DNA of 64,000 nt, taken from assembly GCF_008831285.2 (NCBI RefSeq), contig NC_045145.1, positions 744,001-808,000 of the forward strand, in the 5' to 3' direction. The DNA is from Nymphaea colorata. Its lineage: Eukaryota; Streptophyta; Magnoliopsida; Nymphaeales; Nymphaeaceae. Numbering within the stretch: the stretch's first letter is position 1; each line of letters starts with the position of its first letter. A model generated the notes under the pieces. The model was not told the DNA's origin. It ran no database searches and worked only from the letters and a program-made list of their open reading frames with translations. A program made the translations under genes and the position numbers. This document shows positions 23,294 through 35,800 of this stretch, piece by piece.

Positions 23294-24497
23294 TGAGTCT
23301 GGTGCTCATGAAAAGCAAGTGATATCGCTTGTTGTTTTCCACAGTCGGTGTCTACGGCACGGCCGCAGATCACATCAATGAGACTTTTTCTAATTTGCAG
23401 GACTTCTTATTTCCACATCCAGCAACCTAGTTGGCACCCAAGATTACATTAACAAGACTTTTTCTTCACAACCCTTAAAACGTTATTCCTTGCCAGTTTT
23501 CAACATATTCATATTCGTAGGACTTTTTCTTCACAAGTAGGACCTGAGATTAGCCAGCTCACGCTTGATTCAACTCAAAAACTTGAGCTTGAGCTCAGCT
23601 CAAACTTGAGTCAAGCTCCTTATAACATGATCAAGCTCGACTCGACTACAGAAATCAAGCTCGAACTAGACTCGTTTAACCCATTTAACTCGTTTAGGCG
23701 TTAACTTGTGTAAGCATTAACTCGTATAAGATATGAAAATTTGTTTTTGCCCTCAAAGTTAAAACCAGTGATTCAGTGAACCGGTTTTGGCAAATATTAT
23801 AGAGTACCGGTGTGAATCGAGTTTGAGTTTCAGGAACACAACTCATTTATACTCTACTCGACTCACACCAGTATTCTATATAATATTGCGAAAACCAGTT
23901 CACCGATTCACTGGTTTAAACTTTGAGGATAAAAACAAATTTTCGCAAGTTACATGACTTAAACACTTACACGAAATAATGCTTACGCAACCTTAACACT
24001 TACATAAGTTACACGAGTTAATGCTTATATGAGTTAATGCCTGAACAAGTTAAGTGAGTTAAACGAGTTGATGTTGAGCTTGATTTGTCTAGTCGGCCGA
24101 GCTCGAGCTTGCTATAAAGAGTTTGACTCGAGCTCGACCTTGAGCACAAGATGTTTGAGCTGAGTCGATCCGTCGTGCAGCCCTACCAACAGGCCCGGTC
24201 TACTAAATGCAGTGCAGGCCATTCAATTGAAAAACCCAAAAGAAAAAAAGCTAAAAAGTGGCAAGAAGATAAGAGAGGCAAGAAGAGAAGAACATGACAT
24301 TGGAAATATGTTGTTAAGGGTTGTGAAGAAAAAGTCTTGTTGATGTAATCTTGTGTGCCAAGCAAGGTGCTGGATGTGGAATTAAAAAAAAGTCCCATTG
24401 ATGTGATCTGCGGCGATCTGTGGTCGTGCCGTAGTCACCGAGTGTGGAAAACAACAAGCGACATCACTTACTTTTCATGAGCACCAGACTTAGGACT
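23294..24497. mobile_element. 1.2-kb composite palindrome: foldback nested in inverted repeat
   Basis: The outer arms, 23294-23475 and 24309-24497, are reverse complements: 'tctggtgctcatgaaaag', 'cgcttgttgttttccaca' and 'caagactttttcttcacaac' occur on the left, and their complements in mirrored order on the right. The inner arms, about 23545-23845 and 23858-24184, form a second fold-back rich in 'gagctcgag' and 'cgtttaact' words. They converge on 'ccggtgtgaatcgagt' against 'actcgactcacaccagt' at the centre. Right-arm 'taatgcttacgcaa'-like words are multiplied compared with the left arm. The spacers between outer and inner arms (23476-23544 and 24185-24308) do not pair, so the inner element probably inserted into, or was captured with, the outer one. 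Confidence 0.8.
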
Positions 24498-26624
24498 CTT
24501 CCAACAACTTGAATTTAACCAAAAAAAAAACGCAAATATTTGTGGAAGAAAGATACAAAAGCAGCTTGATAATTGTTCAAGGCGATAAGATTATTTAAGT
24601 AAATACATTCCAGTTGCAAACCCTAAGTTCTCTTTTTAGGGAGGGATGCTTTCCTTGTAAGGGTTCAGAGTGAGGACGAACTCAGGGTAGTTTTTAGAAG
24701 GGGAGAATGGAAACTGGGTGGAAGAGGGATGGTTGGCAGTAGATGGATCCAAGATGCTCTTTATCGATTGAGGAGAATATGGGTGTGCCAATCTGGATTA
24801 GGGTTCCTAAATTGCCAGTATTTTTATGGAATCGATGCAGTTTCCAAGCTATTTCCAGAGTGCTATAGGGAGAACCGATGGAAGATGACATCCATACTTA
24901 ATCGCTGTCAAACTGAGGCAGGAAAAAGGGGAAACAGAGTCCACTACTAGGCGTCCGGTGTCGTCCTTCATTATGAACAACCACAACCCCTTTCATTACA
25001 ACAGTAACGACTCTCACTCTTGCCTTCAAAATGTTAGTGTCTATTGTATGCCTGTGTTTAAAATCTGATAGTAGTAAAGGCAAGAAAAGTAGCACAGAGG
25101 GTGATTGAAGGAGTGAAGGTCGAAAAAAGGGGGCAGCAAAAGAAGCTCTGCACTCCGGTTCTCAATTCATGGAATGAAATACATATAAAAATATATATTA
25201 TATATATATTTGTCAATTTTGGAAAATTGAATGGAATAATATATATAAAAATTAATTATGAATAAAAATTTTATTTAGCTTGAACCAGTCGAGCTCGGTA
25301 AAGCTCTTTCGACATTGAAGCAGCAACATATGAGCCGACTTGATCTCGACCTCTGTGAAACCCAAGAACTAGTCTCCATATATTCCAATACAAACAATGT
25401 AGCCCAGATGTTCCCTACCTTATTTTGAAGCAATCAAACATTCAATGCTGCCTCATGGTCTGATCGTTGTGTCATAAGAACCGGTTTCTAAATCAAGTCG
25501 ACAATGTATGCTGCCAATTTGGTGAACCAGCCAATTCAATAGTGTAAATGATTTCGATGCAAATCAGCAAAAAAAAAGGGGAAAATGAATGGAAGAATAT
25601 AAAACGAATTAAGAATACAAATATTTTTATATCTATTAGAAATTCATAAGGAACACCAGGTCGAGTTGACCACCGACAGAAGGTCAGAAGGGTATAGACA
25701 AAATTGACGATGATATCTGGTTTTGTTCTGCTTCCTTGTAGACCGATTCCTTCATGGAAGATAGGATGGAAGAGCAAAGAGGTGATCATAGTTGCAGAAG
25801 TGAAGTCCCTAGCCAACAGTTAAAGTTTGGAGTCATATTCACATAAAAACGTTTCTTTTAGTAAATTATACACAATTCAGTTGCCAAAATAAGATCTCAT
25901 GAATTTGATCATATCTAAACAAATATTCTGATCGTAGACTTTTTTCCATGATATTCTGATCCCGTGCATGGTAAGACTTTGTCCCTTTGGTCGTCTGTTT
26001 GCTCTTTGATCTCGAACGATCAGATCATCGCTCATCCTAGCCTTCACTTCTAACTTTTCTATTCTCAAGCGATCCAAGAAGCTCGGTGGGCAAACCTCTG
26101 ATCGGATACCAAAGGTCGTTCAGTTTTGAAATCTCTCTATCTTAGATGTAAGATAGAAACCTTGAAACTCATCCTGGACAATTCCTTGGAAAGTGCTCAA
26201 TTAATTCGTAAATCCTGATTAACTCAGCTCATCATTTGAAATGTTCCTTCGCAAACCTCTCAGAAATAAAATAAGTTGTTGTCTTTGCCGACAAACTGCA
26301 GGCATCTTTGTCGGTGCATGCTTCATTCTTCCGTGCAGAAAATCTTGACCAAACAATGCTTCCAAAAAGCCAATGCAAATGATTGACCTGAAAAAACTCT
26401 GAACCGAAGCACAAATAACTCACAAAGCTTGCTTGGCTATGTGACTGACAAAGTAAGGAAAGAGAATATGGCGTTGGAATCTTCTAATATCTTCAAAGTG
26501 TTGACGTTCCAATCCCATGGGCTTTATATGCTGCACGCTTCAGTTGTCCCAATTGAAAGGCTAGCACAATATTGAAGGCACGTTTCACTTTATTATTTTA
26601 AAATATATTTGATATTAAAAAATT
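24498..26624. other. Non-coding, no gene recognised
   Basis: A region at 24640-24960 has somewhat higher GC and overlapping open frames on both strands, but no motif I can name. Bases 25185-25215 are AT-rich simple sequence, and 25275-25355 carries CGAGCTCG-type words. The rest up to the assembly gap is unassigned. Confidence 0.4.
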
Positions 26625-26724
26625 NNNNNNNNNNNNNNNNNNNNNNNNNNNNNNNNNNNNNNNNNNNNNNNNNNNNNNNNNNNNNNNNNNNNNNNNNNNN
26701 NNNNNNNNNNNNNNNNNNNNNNNN
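26625..26724. other. Assembly gap of 100 N
   Basis: Exactly 100 N, the usual placeholder for a gap of unknown size. It lies directly upstream of the gypsy gag frame, where retrotransposon repeats probably defeated assembly. Confidence 1.
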
Positions 26725-26750
26725 GCAAGATGAATGGAATAGATATCTAG

Positions 26751-28420
26751 ATGACTGGAATAGACAGCAAGCTGGACCATATGATGCAATTGATTACCGC
26801 GGTTACTACTTCAAACCATCAACTCAACCAACGCGTGGAGCTTGTTGAAAAGACTACGCAAAGTGTCATAAACCGTGAGAATCATGGCAAAACCAGGTCT
26901 AATACGCCTAGCACATCTTATGAAAGACAAAATAATCATGAAGGACTGATAGCTATTAACATACTTGAAGAATTAGAAAAACTCATAAATCGGTCTAAGG
27001 GAGTGCCAAATGTGGGAGATAGGCGTGAGGGGACTGATCAACCTAATCTTAGGGTTGAATCACAAGAGGAACGCCAACCACCACCAGTCCATGATCATCA
27101 AAGACCGGTTTGGGAGGATCATGAGGAAGCTAATCGACCGATTGATGATACGAGACAGCCGGTAGGGCGTCAAGGGTGACAAAACCAAAATCTGGTTGAA
27201 GCAAGAGCACCAGCACTTAAGATGGAATTTCTAAGATTTAGTGGACAGCAAACTCATGAATGGGTTTTCAAAGCTGAAAGATATTTTCAGTGTCAAGGCA
27301 TACCAAATGATAAAAAAATTACCTACGTGGCGATGTACTTCGAAAGGGAAGCCTTGAAGTGGTTTCAGTGGATTAGCTACCGAGAGCCATCAAACTTGGG
27401 AGCTGTTCAAGAATGAGAAGATGAGTAGGTTTGAAGATTCCAGATTTACAGATTTTAATGTGCAGTTAAAGAATCTCACTCAAACCGGGACTGTGTTGGA
27501 CTATCAACACAAGTTTGAAAGTTTATCTTACTAAGTATGAGGTTGGGATGAAGCAGCCTTATAGGAGCTTTCATTGGGGGATTACAGCCTGATATTCAGT
27601 TGGCTGTGCTTTTCCAAGAATCTCGTGACTTAAAGATATGCATGAAAGTTGCCTGACACAAAGAAGAGAAAAAGGAACGGAAACGGGCTCTCCAAAAGCA
27701 AGGCAAAATGTTTGACCCACATTGGACCAGACCGTCAAATCCGGAAATGTTACCAAAGAAGAAGGAGGTACCACAGCCTACCTCTAACAGCCCTAAGAAA
27801 CAATACATTACCCAGCAAGAGTGGGATGAGAGAATGGCAAAGGGGTTGTGTTATCATTGTGAAGACAAGTGGTTTCGTGGACATAAGTGCAAAGTGATCA
27901 ACTTGTTCATAGTCATAGATGACGAAGATGAAGAGTATAAAGTTGAGCAATCAGCTAGAGAGCAAGACAGCTAGGAAGAAAGTTCGAACTGTGAATCTCA
28001 TGATGACAGCCAGGTGCTATGTCACACGATAGCTAATAAAAGACATCCGGATCCCATGAAGGCTGTTGGACACATCAGTAACCATAAAGTATTAGCTCTC
28101 CTAGACACGGGATCAGCTACTAATTTCATAAGTCCAGGGACAGCTCAATTGATAGGTGGTAAAAGTGAAGTGATATATTCTTTTGATGTCCGAACCGGTG
28201 ATGGAACACGTCACACATGAAAGGAGTTATGCAAGGATAGGGTGCTTCATATTCAGAATGTACCATTTACAATGGACTTATATATTCTGCCTATCCATGG
28301 AGTAGATGTAGTTTTGGGAATGCAATGGTTCAGAACGTTGGGAAAAATCCAATGGGACTTTGCCACAAAGACCATTATGTTCCCTAAGGAGAATAGCGAT
28401 GGACAAGTTGTCTTAAGGGC
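26751..28420 (+). pseudogene. Ty3/gypsy retrotransposon gag-protease, degenerate
   Basis: In order along the plus strand: an N-terminal helical part (MTGIDSKLDHMMQLITAV); an in-frame TGA at 27177; a Retrotrans_gag domain (MEFLRFSGQQTHEWVFKAE, REALKWFQW) up to about 27560; frameshifts near 27415, 27530 and 27650; a CCHC zinc knuckle at about 27850-27890 with the pattern C-x2-C-x7-H-x3-C within GLCYHCEDKWFRGHKCK; and an aspartic protease with the active-site LLDTGSATNFIS at about 28100 and the flap-side GVDVVLGMQW at about 28300. Gag makes the capsid and the protease cleaves the polyprotein. The order and motifs are diagnostic of Ty3/gypsy. RT, RNase H and integrase are absent: similarity stops at 28420, where an LTR-like block begins. 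Several stops and frameshifts make it non-functional. Confidence 0.85.
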
Positions 28421-29820
28421 TGTTGACACAAAGTCTGCAAAGACCATAGCAGCACAAGGTCCAGGAGAAGGGTCAGACCAGATGGGCAGTAGTTATTCCA
28501 TGGGAAAGATGGAATCACAACTGAAAGAGGCTAAAATGCAGCAAATTGCAGAACAGTCGAAGACTGTTATGCGAACCCTATACAGTCATATTATATGCTT
28601 GAGGTGAAGGCTAAGGGAGCAGCGGAAGCATGGTGAGCTATTGCTAACAAGAAGGACCAAAAACTGTCACTTGTTGAGAAGTTCGATGACAAAACTGGGG
28701 GAAGACTTTCGCAAGCCCATGATAGAGGACGTCAGGAAATTGGGTTCATGACGAATGCCTATAAGGGTGACCAAGGACCTCCCATATACCAAAAGTCTTT
28801 ACTAAGGTCCTTGCCAAGGAAATATGGTGCTCATCCAAGCTGGGTAGGTGAGGGTGGAGATGTGAACTGTATTAACGCAGTTCCAACAGACCATGATGAC
28901 TGTCAAAAGAGGGCTTGGGGACAAGCTCCATTCAAGGGGGGTGGACTTGATGTGCACCAACCTAGAGCACAGTTGAGTGTGGCCGAGGAGGCTGCCGCAT
29001 AGGCGGGATACCAGCTGCAATCGCAGTCACGGTCGGAAGCAGGGAGATGGCTAGCGCGGCATCAGTTGAAGCTATTGACCTTAGGCATTGTGAGGTTAAC
29101 CAATAGAAGATACAGGGAGGGCCAAGGTGTTTTGAGCGAAGTGAGGCTAATTCCATGTCAAGCAAAGCCGAGGCACTAAACGTAGAGCGCAAGACTGAAG
29201 AGCCGATTGAGATAGGCAGTCCGGAGGCTAGTGAGGTTAACCTTACTTGTAAGGAGACCAAAGCGTAAGGCGTTAGGTGCAAGCTGGCGAGGGAGATTGC
29301 AGAGGGCAGCGATATCTGTTGTGAGGTTAATCTGAAGACTAAAGAGAGTTGCGACCTACAGATTGCAGTCAGTGATGAGAGCAAGGAGCATACAATGGGT
29401 TCAAGCAAGGTTCAGTCAGCTGAGCAGAGCATGGAAGGGACTAGGTATGGTCAGGTCAGTGGTCAGTAGGGCAAGGCTGAAGAGCAGAGCTTGCGCGCTT
29501 GGGTAGAGAAAGACTGCGTCAGCTGTAAAGACTGGGCACAACCAAGAGTGCGTCCAGGTCAGGTTTAGTTGGCAAGAGCTCAAGCTAACCTGAGCGTGTC
29601 ACGGCTGGGTTCAAGCCCAAACCGAGTCATTGTATTTGTTTTGTTCTAGATTTTATTGAGTCAGGTCTTGTACTCGTATCAGTCCGAGACAACGGGTTAA
29701 ACCCGAGACAGTCCAGTGGCATATAAGCTGGAGACTGTGGCAAAACTTGTAACTTTTGGAAATTGAATCAATAAAAGAAACCTTTTCTTTTGCGCGCGAG
29801 AGAGTTTGAGCTGCTTAAGT
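28421..29820 (+). mobile_element. LTR-like block of about 1.4 kb, copy 1
   Basis: The block starts sharply with 'tgttgacacaaag', and the same start occurs at 63104, with high similarity for the roughly 900 bases available there. The left flanks of the two copies are unrelated, so 28421 is a true terminus beginning with TG as LTRs do. Near the right side are a TATA-like 'atataag' at 29721, 'aataaa' at 29770 and a downstream GC-rich 'gcgcgcgagag', which fits promoter and polyadenylation signals of an LTR. 'tggtgccaaaacc' at about 29821 could be a primer-binding site. It lies directly after the gag-protease fragment, so the copy either truncated that element or belongs to a rearranged derivative. 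The right boundary is an estimate. Confidence 0.6.
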
Positions 29821-32380
29821 GTGGTGCCAAAACCTTGGCCAGCGAAGGAGACTTTGCTGGAGAAGAAGATCACCTACAGAACCAAAGGAGCTGAACCGGG
29901 AAGGCTACCAGAACTGTAGACGTCGAATACAGTGCAGAAGTAGATCCAATCATGGTGCAAGTGCTATCCAATCCTTGAGGCGCTTAGAGGCTGGAATCGG
30001 AAGAAGGATCACTTGGTTACACAGCAGATCATAGCTCATCCGAGGAATTCCTGAACTCCACATCGACAGCCGAAGGAACTTCTTAATCAGTAAGAAATCC
30101 TTCTCCATGGATATTCTACCATGAGAAATTCTTGTTTTTTAGATCAGAAGTGGAGAGGATGCTGACATTTTGATCGATTTGAGTCAACTCATCTAACGAG
30201 AAGAATAGTTCGGTCTGATCTAACTAAGATCGAAGGATTTGAGAGGGATTTGATATGCTGATGAGTTCAGGTGAGAACGATCCCTGTTTCAGGCAGATCG
30301 CCTATCGTCTGACTTAGATCGATTTCCATTCTTTTAAGAATTGATTCTTACTATCGCAATCTGTGTCTAATTATTGTGTATCCCTTGCGACAAGCTACGG
30401 AGTGAAACAGTGAGGAGTCGATTGACTGAAGATGAAGAAACAGAGGCTAAATTACTGTTCTGAAGACAGCGACAGCAATCTCTGAAAATCAGCACAATTC
30501 TGGCGATCGGAGGTTGATCTGAGCAGGCAAATGGCTCAGACGTCTTCATACTCTTGGGGGATCATTCTGGTGAAGTTTGGGAAGAATCCAAGCTGTTTTG
30601 GATAGTTCGCCGGAGCTGATCGGAATAATGACGGCAGATTGCAGAATTAGGCGGCGCAGTTCTTAGTGACACGAAAAACTAGGCTGATTTCAATCCTCAA
30701 TGACTCACCTTTTGGAAGCTTATTTGAAGCTGAATTTTTATCCATTCGTACATGAGAATCTCCGCTATCATTAGTCCAAATTTGAGCTCAATCCGAGCTC
30801 CTGTTGAATTTTGGTGAATTTTTTAAGGTGACTGGCTCCAGAAGTTGCCTGAGTCATGTGACAGGCTGATTTGAGGCAAAACCAGGCGCAACTTCAAGCT
30901 TCAACGAGTTACCTATTGGAAACGACTTTGGGGCTGATTTTTGGAGCGTTTAATCCTCCCGAACTTGGCTTCCTCCAGATTAACTTTCATGATTTTTGGA
31001 CCTCTGTACACAGAATCTCAGATATCACTGGTCCAAATTTGCAGGTGAATCCGAGCTACTATTTAATTTTGGTAAATTTTTGAAGGTGACTCGCTCTAGA
31101 CGTTGCCTGAGTCCTGCGACAAGCTGATTTCAGGCAAAACCAGGTGCAACCTCAAGCTTCAACAAGTCACCAATAGGAAACGACTTTGGTTCTGATTTTT
31201 GCAGTGTCTAATTCCCTAGATCTTGGCTTCCTCCAGATCAAATGGAATAATTTTTGGTCCTTTGTACAAGGAGTTATGATTTTTTGAAGGATTGCTTGTC
31301 TGGGAGTTGGTTCCACACTTGCGAGAGGGATCCTCGCCCGTTTCCCCAAATTCTGTTACAGACTTGGGTGAAATCGATTCTCTAGTGCATTCTGCATGAC
31401 TCAAGCTTGATGATCTGTACAATTATCTTCTGCTTGAGCTCTTGATTGCTTCGCGGCACCATACTCTCTGCTGATAGCTGTGGCAGCAAGCTGTTGAATT
31501 AGGCAAGAAGCAGAACCTGTTGGAGCTCAATCTTGTTGCAAGGAGCTGACTTGAAGAGGTGTGCGTCGTCGCCCGTTCGATGCCAGCATCCCCCAAATTT
31601 AATTACAGATAGTAGGGGTTGATCTCATGTCCAGTGAAGCATCTCCACTCCTGCATTCATGTGAGATTTCTGATTGTATACAGTGACAACTCCTGTTTTC
31701 TGGAAGTGCACATCACAGGCGTAGCAGGCTGGTGGTGGACTTCATTCCAATCTACCATCCATTTGAAGGGGAAGGGCGATCTTCAGCGCCAATCTGAAGA
31801 TAGCTTCCCCCAATCTACATCACACAATTGGGGTTTCCTGCTATTCGGGTGACGCGCCTCCTCCAATACTTTCTGTTCAGCTGTTTCTTACAAGAACAGT
31901 AAATTGCTAGCATTGTCTTGAACACTAGGAGCCTGCGCATTGGAGATTGACCGCCATCGGAGGACTTGTAGCCGATTGAGCTGTGGAGTATTGCTGAATC
32001 CCAAGGATATACTTGGCCTTCTTCCTCTGTGAGTGCTGGATTAGCTCCAGCAAGGTACATCCGAAACCACCTATAGCTGCGTGGGCAGGTGCATTTGATT
32101 TCCAGCCAACCTTCGGGTTTGCAGCCATTCAAGAATCCTCCAAATCTCACCTAGTTGAGGACACATTCCCAAGCTTTCGGTCTGTCCTAGGGCGAAGGGT
32201 GTGGAATGCTCGACCTAGTGATTGAATGTATGGTTTGGCATGGATGATGTGATTGTTGAGTGAGGGAGAGATCTTCTTGTATCGTTGATGCTTGTAAAGC
32301 CTCACATTACCATTCTTGATTTGTAGTAGGTTGAAACTTGGGAGGGAACCACTACTTGTATATCAATCCTAAGAGATAAA
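29821..32380. mobile_element. Non-coding interior downstream of the LTR-like block
   Basis: No gag or pol similarity is visible on either strand. Bases 30660-31270 hold a 255-bp tandem repeat: 'ccaaatttg' plus 'aatccgagct' at 30777 and 31032, each preceded or followed by 'ggaaacgactttgg'-like strings and 'ggcttcctccagat', with a diverged partial unit before them. Bases 31325-31360 and 31570-31610 share 'tcgcccgtt' followed by 'ccccaaat' and 'ttacaga'. GC content is higher than in the surroundings. This looks like a long untranslated leader or a non-autonomous retrotransposon interior. Confidence 0.4.
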
Positions 32381-32735
32381 TTCAGTCGTGGTTGTGTCCG
32401 ATTTGGGAACGAAATTTTGTAATCCCTATTCTTTTAACCTTCCTCGGCGTGTTAGCCCCAATAGATCTTGAGAAGCAACTGCAACTTTGTCTCTTTTGAG
32501 CAGCTTCAATGGCAGGTCGCATCAGATGCCCAGCAAGCAAATTGATGAAAAATGATAGAACAGAAACAAATAATAAGTAAAGCATCGAAAAGAATGGGGA
32601 AAATTTTTTGTACAATCCATGCAATCCATAAGAAAATCTTTCAGTATATCACAAAAACCAACTAGCAATAGCTTATAGAGGACATGCATTTTCTAGAGGT
32701 GAATTTCTTTCCAAAAAAATCAGATCATTCTTCCC
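32381..32735. other. Non-coding, no gene recognised
   Basis: An 80-codon minus-strand frame at 32382-32624 has a hydrophobic stretch and a basic tail but no family that I recognise. Confidence 0.3.
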
Positions 32736-32747
32736 AGGATGTCTTGG

Positions 32748-32860
32748 ACATAAATCTTCTCTGGCTTCCAACCAATGATCGTAAAATCCGATGAAAGCTC
32801 ATTGCTGCGTCCATGTGGCAGTTGTGGAGTCAGCAGTCAACCATACAGCCCAAAGCCACA
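32748..32860 (-). CDS. Possible 3' terminal exon of an unknown host gene
   Basis: On the minus strand a frame reads LPHGRSNELSSDF, then TIIGWKPEKIYVQDILGRMI, and stops at TGA near 32748. The peptide has the balanced composition of a conserved protein C-terminus, unlike its AT-rich neighbours. A TGA lies in the same frame about 20 bases before LPHG, and I do not see a convincing splice acceptor, so the exon start is unknown and the piece may be a pseudogene. I cannot name the family. Confidence 0.3.
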
Positions 32861-35800
32861 AATGTGCTGCAATCATGTAACATCAAAATATATATATGAG
32901 ACTTCTGTTTTCCAACAATTAAAAGGCTTACTGCATTAAGCGAACTTGTCTTGGCACAAGAAATGCACTCTATTCCACCAATATCCAGGAGCAAGAATGT
33001 CTGAGCTTAAACGATGCACCCACAATGTAAACGCTGGGATAAAAAACATTTTGTTAAGGAAAGAAATTTTTTAAGTAATTCCAAAAACAACTTAGGGCTA
33101 CAGTTTTTGACATAATGGAACCTGCATGTATCTAACTGCATTCTAAATAAGAGAATACAAGATGATGCTTGTGTTCTCAAGCATCACAACAGATATTAGT
33201 GCAATTCATCAAAAAAGTGTAGCCAGTTCCATTTGTAGGTTCTTCAACTTGCTCCACTTTGATGCACGAGAAGTAGATCAGAGCATTTTCATATTTTTAA
33301 CACAGGGCACCTAGAGTTGGTCTTACATCCCAATTTCTAACCTTTCCACACGTCTCACAGTTCCTCCACCAGTAGCATCAAAATTAAAATCTTCACAAAA
33401 CCTTAACTCATCATACGCAGAACTACAAGATCAAAAGAGAGTTATCAACAGAACGTGGCAGAATATTGGTTACTGCTTCCTAAGTGATTAAAAGAAAAGA
33501 AGAAAAAACGAAAAACAGTTAACGCAATGGAGATAAAATTTTCAAAAGAGGTTCAAAGAAGAACTATCAGTAAAGAAAATGATTCTGATGAAATTCTCTA
33601 CAGAAAAAGCATCAAAAATAGGAAAAATATTCTAACTAGTTTAACAAGACAGGCTAATGTTGAATTGAGTTAGATATTTATCTTTAAATGAAGTTTCATG
33701 ATAATAAGTTAATGTGAATGTTTTGTTTTAGTGTTTTATAGCATGAGAAAAAGCCAATGAAAGAAAAAAAAGGCTTGGGCGCCCACTAGCTCATTCACTA
33801 GGCCATTATCTGCGCTGAAACTTTAACTATGCAAATGGGAAACTGATGTTCAGGAATTTGTGATTTCTGAACTTTGATATTCTAATTCAAGGAATCATGC
33901 TTCTCTCATGTGCTTCAGTTTTTTGAAAAACTAGTTTTTTGCTTATATAATCTACACCATTTTCTGAAGGCTTTTTTTTATTCATTTTCTTTAATCTTTT
34001 AGGGTTTTGAAATGTCCACTTTGTAATATTTGTTTGTGCATTGGCTTTTTTTTTTTCAATTTCTTTTCCAAATGATGTTTTCTCTCTTCATTGTTTTAGA
34101 AAGAATTACCTAATTAATAGATATTCGTGAATAGACAAAATTTTCCCAACTGCTCTATATTTTTGGTAGCTCATCTCAATGGAGTTTTTATTGATTGACA
34201 TTTTGAGTACCATTTGTCATTGTCATGTTTGCCTAGGCAGGTATAGCAGGAAAATGCATAGCAGAAAAAGTGCAACCTCAGATATGGGTGTGAGAGAATG
34301 GAAATATATATATCTGAATATCTGCAAATAAAGAGAAAGACTTGTGATTTCTGAATTTCCTCAAAAGCATTTGAAGAATGTGTTTCATGATCTAGATTTT
34401 CTTGTCATGGTTGATGGGTTTGAACTTTTTAAATGAGTGTTCTTTTAAGAAAAAAATACATTAGCAGAGCTATTTTATCTAACCATTTTCATGCATAGCT
34501 TTCACATGCCTATTTCATTTAGGTGCCACTTGAAAGTTTAACATAGATGTCTGCATTACATTCTGCAAACAAATAATCACTGGCTTTTTTTTTTTCTGTT
34601 AGTACAGATTAGTTGCTGAAATTATGAAAGAATTCTAAATTTTCCAGAGAAATGGAACTGCCTGAAGAAAAAGGAACTCAATCAGATGAATATGAATGAT
34701 TTGACAAATAATTTTTTTGAAGTTGATATTTATTCACTCAAGTTGCTTGGTTTACGATCATTTGTTTACTCTTCCAGTATTTACAAGTATTAAAAAGCCT
34801 ATTCAGCATTGTTGTTTCTAATTCTTCATCCCTAGTTGCTAAGATGCATCCCATATGATATCTATTATGAAACTGATACTGATACTTTATGTTGATCTGT
34901 TCTTTTCTTGAGACAGCTCATCGATATGTGTGTGTGCAGGATTAGACACCTAGATGGCAAATGCCTTTGTTCCTCTTTGATTAAGCCCCACTTTACGTAC
35001 CGGGAGAAATTGTGTCGGCAAATGTTTTTTATTCAATTTAATTAGTAGATATTTTTATCATGTTCTGTTTAGTGGGACACTGTTGTAGATTAGTTACAGT
35101 GAAACTTTTATGTGTTTCATTAAGAGTTGAAAATTGAAACTGGTTAGATTCGATGAAAAGTGAAAACCTGATTGTAGAAACTCAGATATTTCTAATCTAA
35201 TGCATGTTTTCTTATGATTAAGTACGAGGAAACACAAACTTACAGGCTTTGTTTGGATAAAAAAAGCATCACTACTTAGTCTTTTTGAGAGACCTGATGT
35301 GGGGCCAAATGAAAAGCTGTATATACTAATATCTCCTTGCATGCATGTGGAGACTTTTTTTGTCTTTTTTTGAAAATGCTACATTTTCACCCGCACTCAG
35401 ACAACACTTTTTCCCATATGTTTTACTCCCTTTTGCATTTCCTGTCTGATAAGTTAAAAAGAAGAAATTGACTTTTCTATCTCATTTCTTGAGTTTTCCA
35501 TATCATATTTCATTACGGCTGCTTCATGGATATATAAATAAAATAAGATTTTTCACTGGGACTTCAAAGATTCATATAATGATCTTGAATGAAAGAGGAA
35601 GAAAAAATATAAAAAACATGTATAAACTGGATCACCATTTTATTTAATTCATGGGATTATGCTTACTTGATCATCCATAACATTTACATAATATGAAAAT
35701 CTGGAGTTATTTCCTTTCAAATGTTATTTCCTTGTATTTTTGCTATTAAGATGCTCAAGCTTGGGCCTTCAATGCCAATGGTCACCTATTCCCAAGTTGG

